NCBI GenBank assembly: GCA_029891345.1
Contig: CM057003.1
Span: 15,044,709-15,108,708 of the forward strand
Source: Dryococelus australis
Taxonomy: Eukaryota > Arthropoda > Insecta > Phasmatodea > Phasmatidae
DNA length: 64,000 nt
Direction of reading: 5' to 3'
Shown here piece by piece: positions 50,003 to 60,705 of this stretch (positions are counted from its first letter, which is position 1; every line of letters begins with the position of its first letter). The notes beneath the pieces are model-generated. The model was not told the DNA's origin. It was given only the letters and a program-made list of their open reading frames with translations, and made no database searches. A program made the translations under genes and the position numbers.

Positions 50003-50415
50003 TAGGCTGTTCACGGTAAAGTGAGCACTTTTGAAAGCCCTGCTTAAGATGTACATGTATGCATGTTGTGTTTAATCCAGCGTTATGTAAAATTAACATT
50101 GCCACGTGTCTCATCACTGAATTCATGCGTCTTTCAAATGAAATCGTATAATTATTATAAAATTAAATATTTTACAAATTTAATCATTTTTATATTTTGA
50201 TGCATTAAAAAATCAGGAAGCGAAAAGAAATAATTTATGATATCGCAAATGGTTTCCTAACACTTTTTATTCGAATGGAACTACTTTCCCTCCAACGTTA
50301 CCAACTTTACTGGGCGCATGTCACTCAGTTCACCAGTTAAAATATATGCAAATAGAAGCAGTGACTTTTTTCCAATGTTCATTCCAAAAGTGCCCACTTT
50401 GTCGTGAACAGCCTT
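50003..50415 (+). mobile_element. MITE family B, copy 11
   Basis: It has a nearly canonical left terminus TAGGCTGTTCACGGTAAAG and ends CTTTGTCGTGAACAGCC. It is about 413 bp, in family order, with TA at the left flank. Confidence 0.88.
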
Positions 50416-50534
50416 TAAACAACTTTATTCTGAAGTCTTGTAAGAGGCGTAAGGCGAGAAATTCTTCCCTAAAAATATCACGCGGCTAAAAAAACACCAC
50501 TCGGCCATAAAATACGACAATGAGATCGATAAGC

Positions 50535-50590
50535 TGAACATGAATATGCCGGCACATCTGAACATGAATATGCCGGCACATCTGAACGCA
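50535..50590. repeat. 26-bp tandem duplication
   Basis: CTGAACATGAATATGCCGGC followed by ACAT occurs twice in direct succession, then once more partially (CTGAACGC). Confidence 0.9.
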
Positions 50591-50815
50591 GTGGACCATT
50601 AATAACCATCATCCATACATATGATAAGCTTTCTCCGTGAGCAATCGAACAAGAGACATGGCGAAATGAATACGCAACAGCCAATGAAATTGTTCAGCCC
50701 TTCGCAGGTGCGTATAAATATTCCGCAACTTGTTGCAAGCGATAAATCCCCCTATGTAATTTCGCTGAGTGCTCAATCTGTTAAAACAGTAACGGAATTT
50801 GTACTCAGTCGTACA

Positions 50816-51110
50816 TGAGGAACCTGCAAAATTCGCGTTATTTTTTGACATCAGGCTAAACTTCACACTACTGTGCATATTCGAGCCGGCGTCGATTTCC
50901 CATTGGTTGTCGCCTAGACGTGAAGTCACTCCCTTTCTGACTGAACTGCGCGTGATTGGGGCACACAATTGTGAAGTGTTCATTTATTGGTGCAGGATTA
51001 CCTGGGGCGTGTCAAATAAAGTACGCTCCAATCACAAACGTATTGCAAAGGTACTCGTGTTTTAAGTTTAAAATGTCCCGGAATAATAACGCGAACTTTG
51101 CAGGTCTCTA
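50816..51110 (+). mobile_element. hAT-type MITE, family A, copy 5
   Basis: A 295-bp copy starts TGAGGAACCTGC and ends GCAGGTCTCTA. The flanks are GTCGTACA (50808-50815) and GTCATACA (51111-51118), a 7/8 duplication. Confidence 0.9.
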
Positions 51111-51118
51111 GTCATACA

Positions 51119-51529
51119 AGTTTAACTCTTTAAGACCGACTTTAATAACTTCCGGTTCCAAGTGCTGCAAAAAAAATAAGATGCACTTAAGTACTTATGC
51201 TGTTATTAGTCAATATAACACTTGCTTCGTTGTCACAGACAATGAGCTGTAGGTTATATGCACAGCTACAGGAATATGAACCAATTACGACGTAGACCAG
51301 TAGGGCAGTTTGCGAACCAATTACCCACGGGTAAGATTATTAATAGGGAAATGTATTTATCGCGGAAATATTTAAGTTTTGTGCTATACTTCAACATTCT
51401 ACGTTCACAACCACAACTATGAGTGTTGAATGTGCATCTTCATGAGAAGACACGTTCTTATTTGACTGGGCCAAGCAGAATAAAATAATATATTACTGAA
51501 CGTCCATCATTTGCGAGCAAACGCTTGAG
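51119..51529. other. unassigned spacer
   Basis: Nothing recognised. Confidence 0.5.
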
Positions 51530-51633
51530 ACACGCGGTATTTAAAATCATCAAATCACGAAGGTACATGTGAACTAAAATGTTTTGGAGTACAACTGGTC
51601 TTGAAATCTTTTCGCGAAAAACATGTGCCTCTA
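51530..51633 (-). mobile_element. family D MITE fragment (inverted)
   Basis: Read on the minus strand from 51633 it starts TAGAGGCACATGTTTTTCGC, then GAAAAGATTTCAAGACCAGT and CTCCAAAACA. This parallels the start of the family D copy at 12.8 kb. The opposite end is missing. It ends 13 bases before the next family A element. Confidence 0.6.
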
Positions 51634-51646
51634 ATCTAATCATTGG

Positions 51647-51940
51647 TGGAGACCTATAAAATTTGCGTTATAATTTCAGACTCGTTAAACTTAAAACACG
51701 CGTACCTTTGCAATACGTTTGTGATTGGACCGTACTTTATTTGACACGCCCCCAGGTAATCCTGCACCAATTAATGAACACTTCACAATTGTGTGCCCCA
51801 ATCACGCGCAGTTCAGTCAGACAGGGAGTAACTTCACATCTAGTATACAACCAATGGAGAAACGACACCGGCTCCAGTATGTACAGTACTGTGAAGTTTA
51901 GCCTGGTGCCAAATAATAACGCGAACTTTGCAGGTCCCTG
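51647..51940 (-). mobile_element. hAT-type MITE, family A, copy 6 (inverted)
   Basis: An inverted 294-bp copy starts TGGAGACCTATAAAATTTGC and ends GCAGGTCCCTG. The flanks are ATCATTGG (51639-51646) and ATCATAGG (51941-51948), a 7/8 duplication. It faces copy 5 in the opposite direction about 540 bp away. Confidence 0.88.
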
Positions 51941-51948
51941 ATCATAGG

Positions 51949-52629
51949 TCATTGAGCTTCAATGTGTGTGGTACAGACCAAAAATTACTTAAACGTCCGT
52001 AATGCACTGAAGAATATGAACTTCATTTTCGCAAAGTATATTTTTCATAGGTCTTTATAGAGATCTTGTGAAATTTAGAAATGAAATTGTATCGGTGCGT
52101 ACTTTTCTCTTCGACGGGAAATGCATTTCAAGTTAAGACTAGCCCCAGCTTGTGTTCAGGCGCAGCAGTGGAAGCGTGCAAAGTGCGCGTTATTCACGCT
52201 GGCTCATGTAATCGCGGTTTTCGAGGTGACGATAGCCCATTTTCCTTCCGCCGGCTTGTGGCGTGGTATTCGCAGGTGCTTCCCCCAGCCGACTGGAAGC
52301 TTAGAGGTAATCCAGGCATCTGCTGGTTCGAGATCAGGGCGTTCAACGAACGGCTTTGCCCGGGCCGTGGGGAACACACGGGTTGAAACTCAGGCCGCAA
52401 GAAGGAAAGAACAGCGGGGGTGATGGGGGAAGGGGTCATTAAGGTTGCAGCTCATTGCGCAAAGCAAATCGGTTTGAATTTCGTCACGATGTAATCAAGG
52501 ATATTTACATCCTCCGTAGCTTTAATTCGGAACGTTAAAAATCAACCTCGGCGTGTATGTACGCATATAAAGACCGTTGTTCTGCAGTGTATTCCTGACG
52601 GAAATTTAAGCACCACCATTTCTCGCCAA
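51949..52629. other. unassigned spacer, GC-richer 52120-52440
   Basis: Overlapping ORFs on both strands at 52081-52439 have no recognisable domain. The block could be a decayed repeat. Confidence 0.4.
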
Positions 52630-52637
52630 GCGATTAT

Positions 52638-52890
52638 TAGGAGGAGTGAAATTTCGCGAAAATATTTTAAGGCAATTTCAAAACTCTGTAGGGTCGTTTA
52701 CTTGTCTTGATTGGCTGAATTACTTTTTGACAAGTGTTAACTACCTGCATACTAATCACGTACGAGCCGTGTCGATGTTGCCGAATTCTGAGAGCAACCA
52801 ATGGCAATAGGAAAATTGGTGTTGGGTGCTTGTAGTATTGAAGTCTACTATGTACCCAAATTTTTTTTTCGCGAAACATCACTTTCTCTA
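52638..52890 (+). mobile_element. hAT-type MITE, family D, copy 2
   Basis: A 253-bp element starts TAGGAGGAGTGAAATTTCGC and ends TTTCGCGAAACATCACTTTC followed by TCTA, so the ends are inverted complements around TTTCGCGAAA. The flanks GCGATTAT (52630-52637) and GTGATTAT (52891-52898) match at 7/8. About 40 bases around CTCGGTCAAC in copy 1 are absent here. Confidence 0.85.
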
Positions 52891-52898
52891 GTGATTAT

Positions 52899-55333
52899 TA
52901 ACAAAGTTGTGCGCCCCTGAAATATTATCATTCAAACTGCTCTACACTGAATTGTGGCTTGCCTACGTGATATGTAACTCGCGTTCTGTTTTGAATGTTT
53001 CAACATGAATTATCTCACAAACTGTTAACCTGTGGCTGTTCCGAAAAATGATCTTTTTTGTTAGTTTTTACGTGCGGATTCACAGGTTGTCTTTGAGTAT
53101 TGCTTAGAACGTTGTATTACAAGTTTGATGAAAACATTTTTGCTTATTCACAAATGGTTTCTGATAATGTCAACTAAACTCATTTTAAAACTCAGATTTC
53201 GGAGGTGCATATCTTCCTTAATAATCACTGTAGGGTATAAGCAGGGACCTGCAAAATTATATATATATATAATTATATATATATATAATTATATAAGTAT
53301 GCAAAAATAACATTTTCAATATATTTTAAACATAATTATGTATATGCATAGGTAAACAAATATGCAAATATAAAGTTATGTTCAATTTATTGTATACATG
53401 ATTATGTATTTTCTGTATCAGATCCATGTACTCTCATTTACATGTCCCGAAATTAGTATGCAGGTTAACACGTGTATCGTTTTGTACCATACGACACCTA
53501 CATATTTTGCGTATGTTTAAACACTCATTTATTATAATTGGAATACTTCCATGATTTTACATATTTGATTTTATGATTTCTTAAATGTGCAATATGAGTC
53601 AGGACCCACCATTCTTCTCAATCCTTGTATGTCAACTTATGTTACTCTATGGTAAGCAAGAACATTATTCTGAGCATTTTGGCTGCTTAAATTAACTATG
53701 TGCCTAAATGATTTTTCGAATTTTTCAAGTCTCAGAATTTATCATTTTTATTTTTAACACTGTTTGTTTTCTTTTATTTACAGTTTTAATTGTCTTTTGT
53801 GTTAAGCTATTTTTGTGACTTAATGAACCGGAAGTAGCTGAGCGCCATTGATAGGACTTGATAACGAAGTTGCCGGAAGTCAAGGGCTTCTGGGTACGGA
53901 TCTGAAGATCCAAAGACGCGCTTTTAAGAGCGTCGTCATAATCTAGGACAGTGTTTTGGTACCCTGAAGTGAGTATATTTTGAGGGCTAGCTTGGCAAGT
54001 GAAGAAGAGGCCAAAGTCTAGCTGAGTTAGTTGAATGTTATTAGTGGACGCTGTCGACGAGGAGAGAGTACACCGACGCCACGACGCCATGCTGGTAACG
54101 TCAGCCTAACTACAGATTAAGGTGACGCCACATAATTTTTGGGCATACAGACTTGTGTTTGGTAGCGTCTTTTGCAAATTAATCATTGCTCCCGAAATGT
54201 TGGTGACGGATATTATGATTTTTGGAAGATTTAGTTGCAGTACAGATGTCACTTATTAATTCAGCCCAGTAGTCCTACGCTACCCGATTTGAGCTAGTTA
54301 CCGGAGCAAAACTTTTTGAACTTTACAGTGATTTGATTTTAAATTGGGAGTGAAGAACAATTTTTCCATTTTTGATTCGAACTTAACTTGGTTGGAGAAC
54401 ATTCAGACTTTGCTCATTTTTGAAGAGATTACGAACTTAAGTCAGATCTGTGGGATAGTGTTTTGAATGTGTAATGCTATGGATTAATGGAGCTCATTAC
54501 GTGAAACTTGGTTGAGAGGCACTAAGACTAAAGAAATTTTTCATTTGAAAACAGTTTAATTACTCTACAGTTTATTTAATTATTTTGAAAGCAGTTTAAA
54601 GACATTTAATTTACTTTTATTTTCAATTTAAGTAATTTTGGTGTTAGAATGGTGGTAATATTTTAATAAGTTAAATCTAATTACAGAACAGAATTTTTAC
54701 TTAATTGATTGGATTTTCACACACAGTTAAACAGTTTTATTCTGATTATAACTTTTATTTCTCTGCTTTGAATTAAAGATAATTAATAACATTTTGATTT
54801 ATTTCATTGGTAACGCTGAACCACACCAGCCAGATTTTCTTTTACAGAGGTAATAATACAAATGAAGTGCTTGTTAATAAGTTTGAGAGTTTTATGTATT
54901 GCGAATGCCAGTGCACGTAAATGCCCTTGCAGGGTTCCTGAGACGACAAGTACGCCGTTGGAGCGTAAGTTCTAACGGTTAAAAGGTCAATCATGATCTC
55001 AAACATGCATTTTGTGTTACACATATCTCTCTTCTAAACATTGACAATAATTATCTCTCCTCTCACACATTCGCGCAGACTAGTAACTCTTTTCAATCAA
55101 TACATCTCAATGTATAGGTATATGAATACGTAAATATAGAAATATTTTCAATTTATGTATACATAATTATGAATAGGAATAGGTATATAAATATGTAAAT
55201 ATAAAACAAATTTATACATATATGATGGCAATAAACATAATTATGTATAGAGTAAATTTTATACCTGCGTGGTTTCTTCCAGGGCGAACGAGTATTTAGG
55301 TTTTCTCAGAGTGCTCCTATACCGCGAAGATGA
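52899..55333. other. unassigned AT-rich spacer with AT-rich repeats
   Basis: A lone family A terminus (CAGGGACCTGCAAAATT, 53242-53258) runs straight into an AT tract to about 53296. AT-rich repeats with words such as ACATAATTATGTATA and AATATG(C/T)AAATATAAA occur at 53295-53412 and again at 55115-55250. Between them is 1.7 kb with no recognised gene; the GC-richer part at 53825-54115 has a chance minus-strand ORF. Confidence 0.45.
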
Positions 55334-55366
55334 ATTGCGAATACGAAGATCAACGTTTTGACCTCG

Positions 55367-55681
55367 ATGACCATGGAGCCGCGATCTGCATCATCGCTAA
55401 CTGGTTGTCGCCAGTGCCGATTCTGCGACCGTGTTCTCACCTGTGTACGTCGGCATGAGGGGGCCGTCTCTACGAAGACCTGCTGCATGGAAACTTCAAG
55501 AATGTCGTTTCAGTGCGATTTCTGCCAGAGGCAGTTTGTAAGAAGTGATATCTTGAAGAGACGTTCTGAGGATTGTAGCAATGGTTATCAGCAACTACAA
55601 ACCGCTTCCCCTTCGCCCCCGCCTTTGCTTCTGCAATCAGAAGTCATTATGAGTCATCAGGAGTCATCAGGAGTCATTTAA
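55367..55681 (+). CDS. short zinc-finger-like ORF (unconfirmed)
   Basis: From the first ATG the ORF encodes 104 residues. Two Cys-rich blocks are visible. The first has Cys17, Cys20, His30 and Cys39 (CRFCDRVLTCVRRH). The second is FQCDFCQRQFVRSDILKRR with Cys50, Cys53 and Cys70, but Arg66 stands where a C2H2 finger has its first His. A Pro/Ser/Leu-rich tail follows. The second block matches the decayed fragment at 21.6 kb, so a small dispersed family exists. A plausible splice acceptor (TTTTCTCAG) ends at 55308 and the frame is open from 55334, so this may be an exon or a gene relic. Metal or DNA binding is inferred from Cys spacing. With one ligand missing, function is doubtful. Confidence 0.4.
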   Translation: MTMEPRSASSLTGCRQCRFCDRVLTCVRRHEGAVSTKTCCMETSRMSFQCDFCQRQFVRSDILKRRSEDCSNGYQQLQTASPSPPPLLLQSEVIMSHQESSGVI

Positions 55682-57066
55682 AAGTCAATTTGTAGGAGTC
55701 AGTCGGCTGGTCAGTGTCCGGACAATGTCTTAATGGTGGAATACGATTTGTTGAAAGTCAATATGACTACGTATATACGCGTATATTATAAGCAGCAGGG
55801 AGGTCATCTGAGAGCCTTAGTTTGACAGCATCTCCCATGAAAGTTGGATCGTCTCGGCAAGCTTCTGCATCTTCGCATAGATTTTTCTGGATTTTTTGTT
55901 TGTTTTAAAGGTCATTCGAGATAATGGGGTTAAGGAAGTCTGCATTTAATATGGCGGCAGTAGTCTGCAATGTCATATGCTTGCTGGCTTTTATGTATTT
56001 TTTTCGAGTTATTATTTTCAAGGTCATGGGGTCGAGGTAGGGGTTGCTTACTAAGTTGGAGGAATGGGTATGAGCTACTACTGACCTCTGGAAATTTAAG
56101 TATTTGTAAATACTTTTCAATAATTTTTAATTATACATTAAAATAATTTTTAGTGATAAATTTTTTTAGAAATTTTTTTGTGAATTTTTAAAACTTTTTT
56201 AGACTTTTGGATTTTTATGGTTAAAGGTCACGGTCAAAGGTCAATTTCAAATGTCAATATCAAAGGTCCTGGTCTTGAGTCAAGGTCAAAGGTCATCTGC
56301 ACCCAATATGGCGGGCAAGATGGCTGACAACCAAGATAGCTGATGGATAGGTCTGACTCCGATCCTGCATCATGTGTAACGATTGGGCATACCCTGTGCC
56401 AATAAAACCAATATGGCAGGCACTGCTGTGCCGGTCCTAGTAAAGCACCTAAAATTACTTAAATTTAGCAAAAATTGGATTTGAAGGGCTTGTACCATTT
56501 TTGAAAGGGAAATTGGAAATTTCTGGGATCCTTTCTTTTTGCAGATGGGGGAAAAAAAGGGAAATTTTTAGGGAAAAAATGAATTTTTTTGGGAATTTTA
56601 GTCGATTTTTTTGAGGGCAAAAAGGAAAAGGATGGAGGTCGGATGACGTGACAATATGGCGGCTCCCCGGTTCTGTAGCCAATCCCCGATTCTCTTGTGC
56701 CCAAACATACCAAATCCTACTGCTGCCGTTGTATGCTGTAATGTACTCTGTCTTGGATCGAGAATCCTGAAAGAAAGATAGAAGGAAAACAAATTTAAGG
56801 CACTAGCATTAATTTTTTAGGCACAATGGCGATTTGGCCGCAAGGTATTCGTCGTGTTCCTACATCATATACAGGAAACTCGGTGCCCAATCTCCAGAAA
56901 TAGTTTCTTTGGACCAATAGTAACACAAAAGCCATACACGCTTAAATGTTAGGGGTTGCAGCATACAACACTTGCAGAACAAGGCGGTGCGATCATGGGT
57001 GTATGACAAGTTGCTTGCGTCGTAAGTTCGCGACATTAATTTACGACATACGCAGCGTCGCGCGCC
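55682..57066. other. unassigned spacer with recurring motifs
   Basis: AATATGGC(G/A)G occurs at 55948, 56305, 56410 and 56653. Runs of GGGAAATT-type, purine-rich sequence fill 56500-56640, giving Phe/Pro-rich shadow ORFs on the minus strand. No gene is recognised. Confidence 0.42.
56225..56295 (+). promoter_or_regulatory. cluster of AGGTCA half-sites incl. perfect DR1
   Basis: AGGTCA occurs at 56225, 56238, 56283 and 56290, with CGGTCA at 56231 and AGGTCC at 56264. The pair at 56283/56290 is separated by one base, a perfect DR1, the arrangement bound by HNF4- and RXR/USP-type nuclear receptors. TCAAGGTCA at 56280 fits a monomeric FTZ-F1/ERR-type site. Further single sites lie near 55909 and 56021. 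A simple-repeat origin is equally possible. No gene nearby is assigned. Confidence 0.35.
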
Positions 57067-57068
57067 TA

Positions 57069-57493
57069 TAAGCTGTTCAAGATAAAGTGAGCACTTTTGA
57101 AATCAACCTTCGAAAAAGTCACTGACCCTACCTGTACATGTTTTAACGGGCGCACTGAGTGACGTGCGCCCAGTAAAGTTGATAATGATGAATGTAAAGT
57201 AGTTCCAACATCTTAACGTCGGATAAAAAGTGTCAGGTAACCATTTGTAATACCTTGAATTATTTCTTCCACTTTCCTTTCCCCCCCCCCCCCCCTTCGG
57301 AGTGTACAAATGAGCATATTTGCTAACAATTTTCTTTTGTGATAATTCTACAGTTGCACCTGACCAACGCATGAATAAAGTGACGAGGCCCATGGCAATG
57401 TTAATTTTGCATAAGGCGGAAGAATACACAATGTGCATACAAGTAGATCTTCAGAAGGGCTTTAAAAGTGCTCACTTTACCGTGAACTGCCTA
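57069..57493 (-). mobile_element. MITE family B, copy 12, with internal C15 run
   Basis: The ends TAAGCTGTTCAAGATAAAG and TTTACCGTGAACTGCCTA are flanked by TA on both sides. The copy is full length, about 425 bp. A run of 15 C (57281-57295) has replaced the A/T-rich segment seen at this place in other copies. Confidence 0.88.
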
Positions 57494-57495
57494 TA

Positions 57496-58497
57496 CTTGC
57501 TATGCAACTTATCCTACACGCATGAGCTCACCACCTTGTTCTCTAGGAGTTGAACGCCTCAATCCCGAACACAATAATTTGATATAAAAATATTTTTTCT
57601 TGATATATAAGTGTGTAGGGCTTTTGAAACTATGTCTGGAGTTTGGGCTCTTAAGTTTCTCAACATTACGTACACCGTGTCTACATATGTATCGTGGCAT
57701 GTGCTAATAAAACGTGTTTTCAAACCAGCAAGATGGAATATTAAAACGCCCGGTATTGACTCTGAAAAAAATAATCCTAATCAAAACAGCACTTATCTGA
57801 AACTACAGGTATCATGAATTCGTGCTCAAACGAGCTGACATTTACGGCAAACTTGTCCCAGCTACAGTGACAAATTAACTCCATTTTTTGCCACTTTTTT
57901 TTTTTGCTAATATATGCTCTTTTTCTCCCGTGCAGAAGTTGAGAGAGTATTTTCATAATTACTGTCTGAAGTGGTGCCTCGTAAATAATATTAATCCTGA
58001 AAGTTCATATGTCATTACGGACGCAACTCATTGGTTCCTACTGTTAAATATAAATGCCAGTTTTCATCATCCAGGAAAAGAAAAATTTGTACTTGGTTGT
58101 GTTCCATTTTCAGAGTCCATATATACGCGTATATTCATTCACTTTGTATACGGAATATACTCAGTTTATATCACACTTAAACTGAAGATGAAAATCGGGA
58201 ACTTCCTTTTGCAAACCAGGAATTTTATCCTTACAGTAGAAATAAAGGGACTGTTACATTTAATAAACAAAAGGGCCGTAAATTTTGATATACTTCATGC
58301 ACGTAAAAGCCATTACCCACATATGTTTTGAAACATGGGACGCATACAAAGTGTATACGTATTTCTAAGCCCGGCCATTAGCCTAGGAGGTATTTTATGA
58401 CTTGAAACCTTCATGTGTAGTGTAACAGGCGAAATGTTATACCGTGAAGTTGATAAAGCATTTTTCAAATTATTGTAATAGTTTTATTCCAGTCTGT
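57496..58497. other. unassigned spacer with one long ORF
   Basis: A frame open to a stop at 58331 can begin after a pyrimidine tract ending CCCGTGCAG (57928-57936), which looks like a splice acceptor. The resulting roughly 130-residue product (KLREYFHNYCLKWC...) has no recognised domain, and the length is within chance. Confidence 0.35.
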
Positions 58498-58728
58498 TTG
58501 TGGTAGTGAGCACTTTTTAAACCCCTGCGTTAAAGTTTATTTCATCGTATCTGTATAATTTCACCAATTGTCAATATGAAAGTTGCCATTGGAGTAATAA
58601 ACATATTTGACACATTTTAAAGCATTCAAAACATATCGTAAGATGCCACAATAAAATATTAATTACTAGTAATTATGCCTGCTGAGAGAGCCTTAGTAAG
58701 TGCTCACTAACTGTCACTAGACAAAACA
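58498..58728. mobile_element. possible diverged family B/B2 element
   Basis: The words GTGAGCACTTTTTAAA at the left and TAGTAAGTGCTCAC at the right mirror the inner part of the B terminal repeat. The outermost bases and interior do not align clearly. The size fits B2. Confidence 0.42.
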
Positions 58729-60120
58729 TGTGGATGTTGGTAAAGGAAGTACGTGCTTAGTGTGAGGTATAGGCAAACAGTACACCGCGGATGTACGCCA
58801 CATTGCCTGCAAACTCAAGGTAAAAAAAAAGAAAGTATTTTCCTCAGGCTAAGACTTTATCATTTCAGGCAGATCACTATCAGTCTGCATTACCCAGGTA
58901 TTGTCAAGTACATTATTGTGTGATTGTAACACTTTTATGCTTATTGGCTGTAGTGCTCCAGCGTTTTTATTAGTAGAAACAAACGATATTTATGGGTAGG
59001 TATATACGAAAAATTCGCAAATTCAGCTACTGGAAATTACGAATTCACAGCTCTCAGTGTTCGAGTCAATGCCATTTATTTTGGCACCTGTAAGATTTAC
59101 TGTTAAATGTTTTGCTCGTAATTAGGTTATTTTATTTTTTGTGCACTTTATTACAGATTCTGGATACACCAAGCGTATCACGTTAACTTTTGTCCACACG
59201 GAAAGAAGATTCTCACAGAAAATTCTAAGGTCCCAAAACGATTTTGCAAATTTTCAGTTTCCCTGCACTTACCTTGACAGATAAACGTTGTGTTGTTTTG
59301 TTTAATAAGACTTCTTCAAGAAATATTTACTTATTAAACTTATTTCTTTTGCACTCCAAGTAGCAAACTCCCAGATTTTTTTCCAATTTTTCGATATTTC
59401 GATAAGCACCAACACAAGTATATTTTTGTTGCTTTTTATAGATCGAAGAGGTGATTTTTTTTTTCACATGCTGCGTATTACTTCAAACCAGTAATTGACC
59501 ATTTTCAGCTGACCAGTGGAATCATATACAAACAATTCGCCACAAATGTAATTAAAAGGCTCTTCAGAAAATCAACAAATCATAAAAACGCTGATGTTTT
59601 GAAAATACAAAGGATAGTGGTTGTTTGCGTCGTGCAAAATAAAAACGCAAAAAAAAATTGCTTACACCAGTGAGTATGCGCTCCAAAATAGGCCTGAAAA
59701 TAAATAGCATGGTGGCAAAAAAGTATTGTAGTAACTTTTAAAGCAAAAGTGATTACTTGTGGATGTGGATATCCGCCGTTTTGATGGCAGCTTAAAGCTC
59801 ACAATGCGAGGCAACGCATATTATGTTTACTGAATTTTTTCCTTTAAATATCGATGAAAATAGCTTCCGCTTAATTTAGGTTTAAAGATAAGTGTTCTAA
59901 AAAAGTTAATTAAGCGTAGTTATTATGACTACATATCTTTCTTAGATTATTTCTGCTGTTTACAGATGGGCCACAAATTTTTTAAGTATGAATGATTTTA
60001 TTCAAGGCGATTCGTTTTAATGAGGAAGATGCCCTTGTGGTATTGACAACAGCAAATATAATCTGTTCGCAGTTTCTTCACACTTTTTAAATCAAAATTG
60101 TTAAAAAAAATGTATCAATA
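58729..60120. other. unassigned AT-rich spacer
   Basis: No ORF, repeat copy or motif recognised. Confidence 0.5.
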
Positions 60121-60379
60121 CAAGGCATGAGTGAAGAGATTTGGGCGGTTCGTAACATTGAGGTCTTGAGAGCCGATGAGGGTGAATGAGGTGAGAATGG
60201 AGCGGGGCCGGAATAAAAGGGCGGGGAAAACGGGAGATCCCCGAGGAAATCCGCCAACCAGCGGCATCGACTGGCGCGATTCCTACTTGCGAAAATCCGG
60301 AGTGATCCGGCCGGGTATTGAACCCGGTTCGAATTGGTGGAAAGGCGAGCAGTCTAACCGCTCAGCCACCGCGGCCCCT
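60121..60379 (-). mobile_element. tRNA-derived SINE-1, copy 4 (inverted)
   Basis: Read on the minus strand from 60379 it starts GGGGCCGCGG and has a perfect A box TGGCTGAGCGG and a perfect B box GGTTCAATACC. The complete body follows to CACTCATGCC near 60121. At about 259 bp it is the most intact copy, with both internal promoter boxes matching consensus. Confidence 0.85.
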
Positions 60380-60499
60380 CCATACATGACATGTTCGGTT
60401 GTTTCTTAAACATGCAATGTATCACAAGCGTTTTATCCTGGTGTTAGTATAAACGTGCCTTATTTAATTTATAATTAATATGAAAAAAATAGAGAGAAA

Positions 60500-60705
60500 A
60501 TAGGTGTGTAGGTAATTCCTAGTAAGAAATAGTTCTGATCCATAATATTATTATACTGAGTGCGCACGAATACGGTGCGTTGTCCCTTTGGTGTAATTTT
60601 TTAGACACGGTTAAGCTTTGTATGCACGAGGCGGAGGAATATCCTGGAGGTATAACTTCAGCAAGGCTTCAGAAAAGTTCGTAAGTAACCGTGAACAGGC
60701 TATAC
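60500..60705 (-). mobile_element. diverged family B-like element, copy 2
   Basis: This is the counterpart of 41150-41345, with a better-kept right terminus (AAGTAACCGTGAACAGGCTA) that ties the subfamily to the family B terminal repeat. Confidence 0.58.

Noticed and set aside
49650-50126. 158-codon minus-strand ORF, the longest frame in the window
   Set aside because: It crosses the terminus and interior of a family B MITE and a G-rich run, and its residues follow those features.
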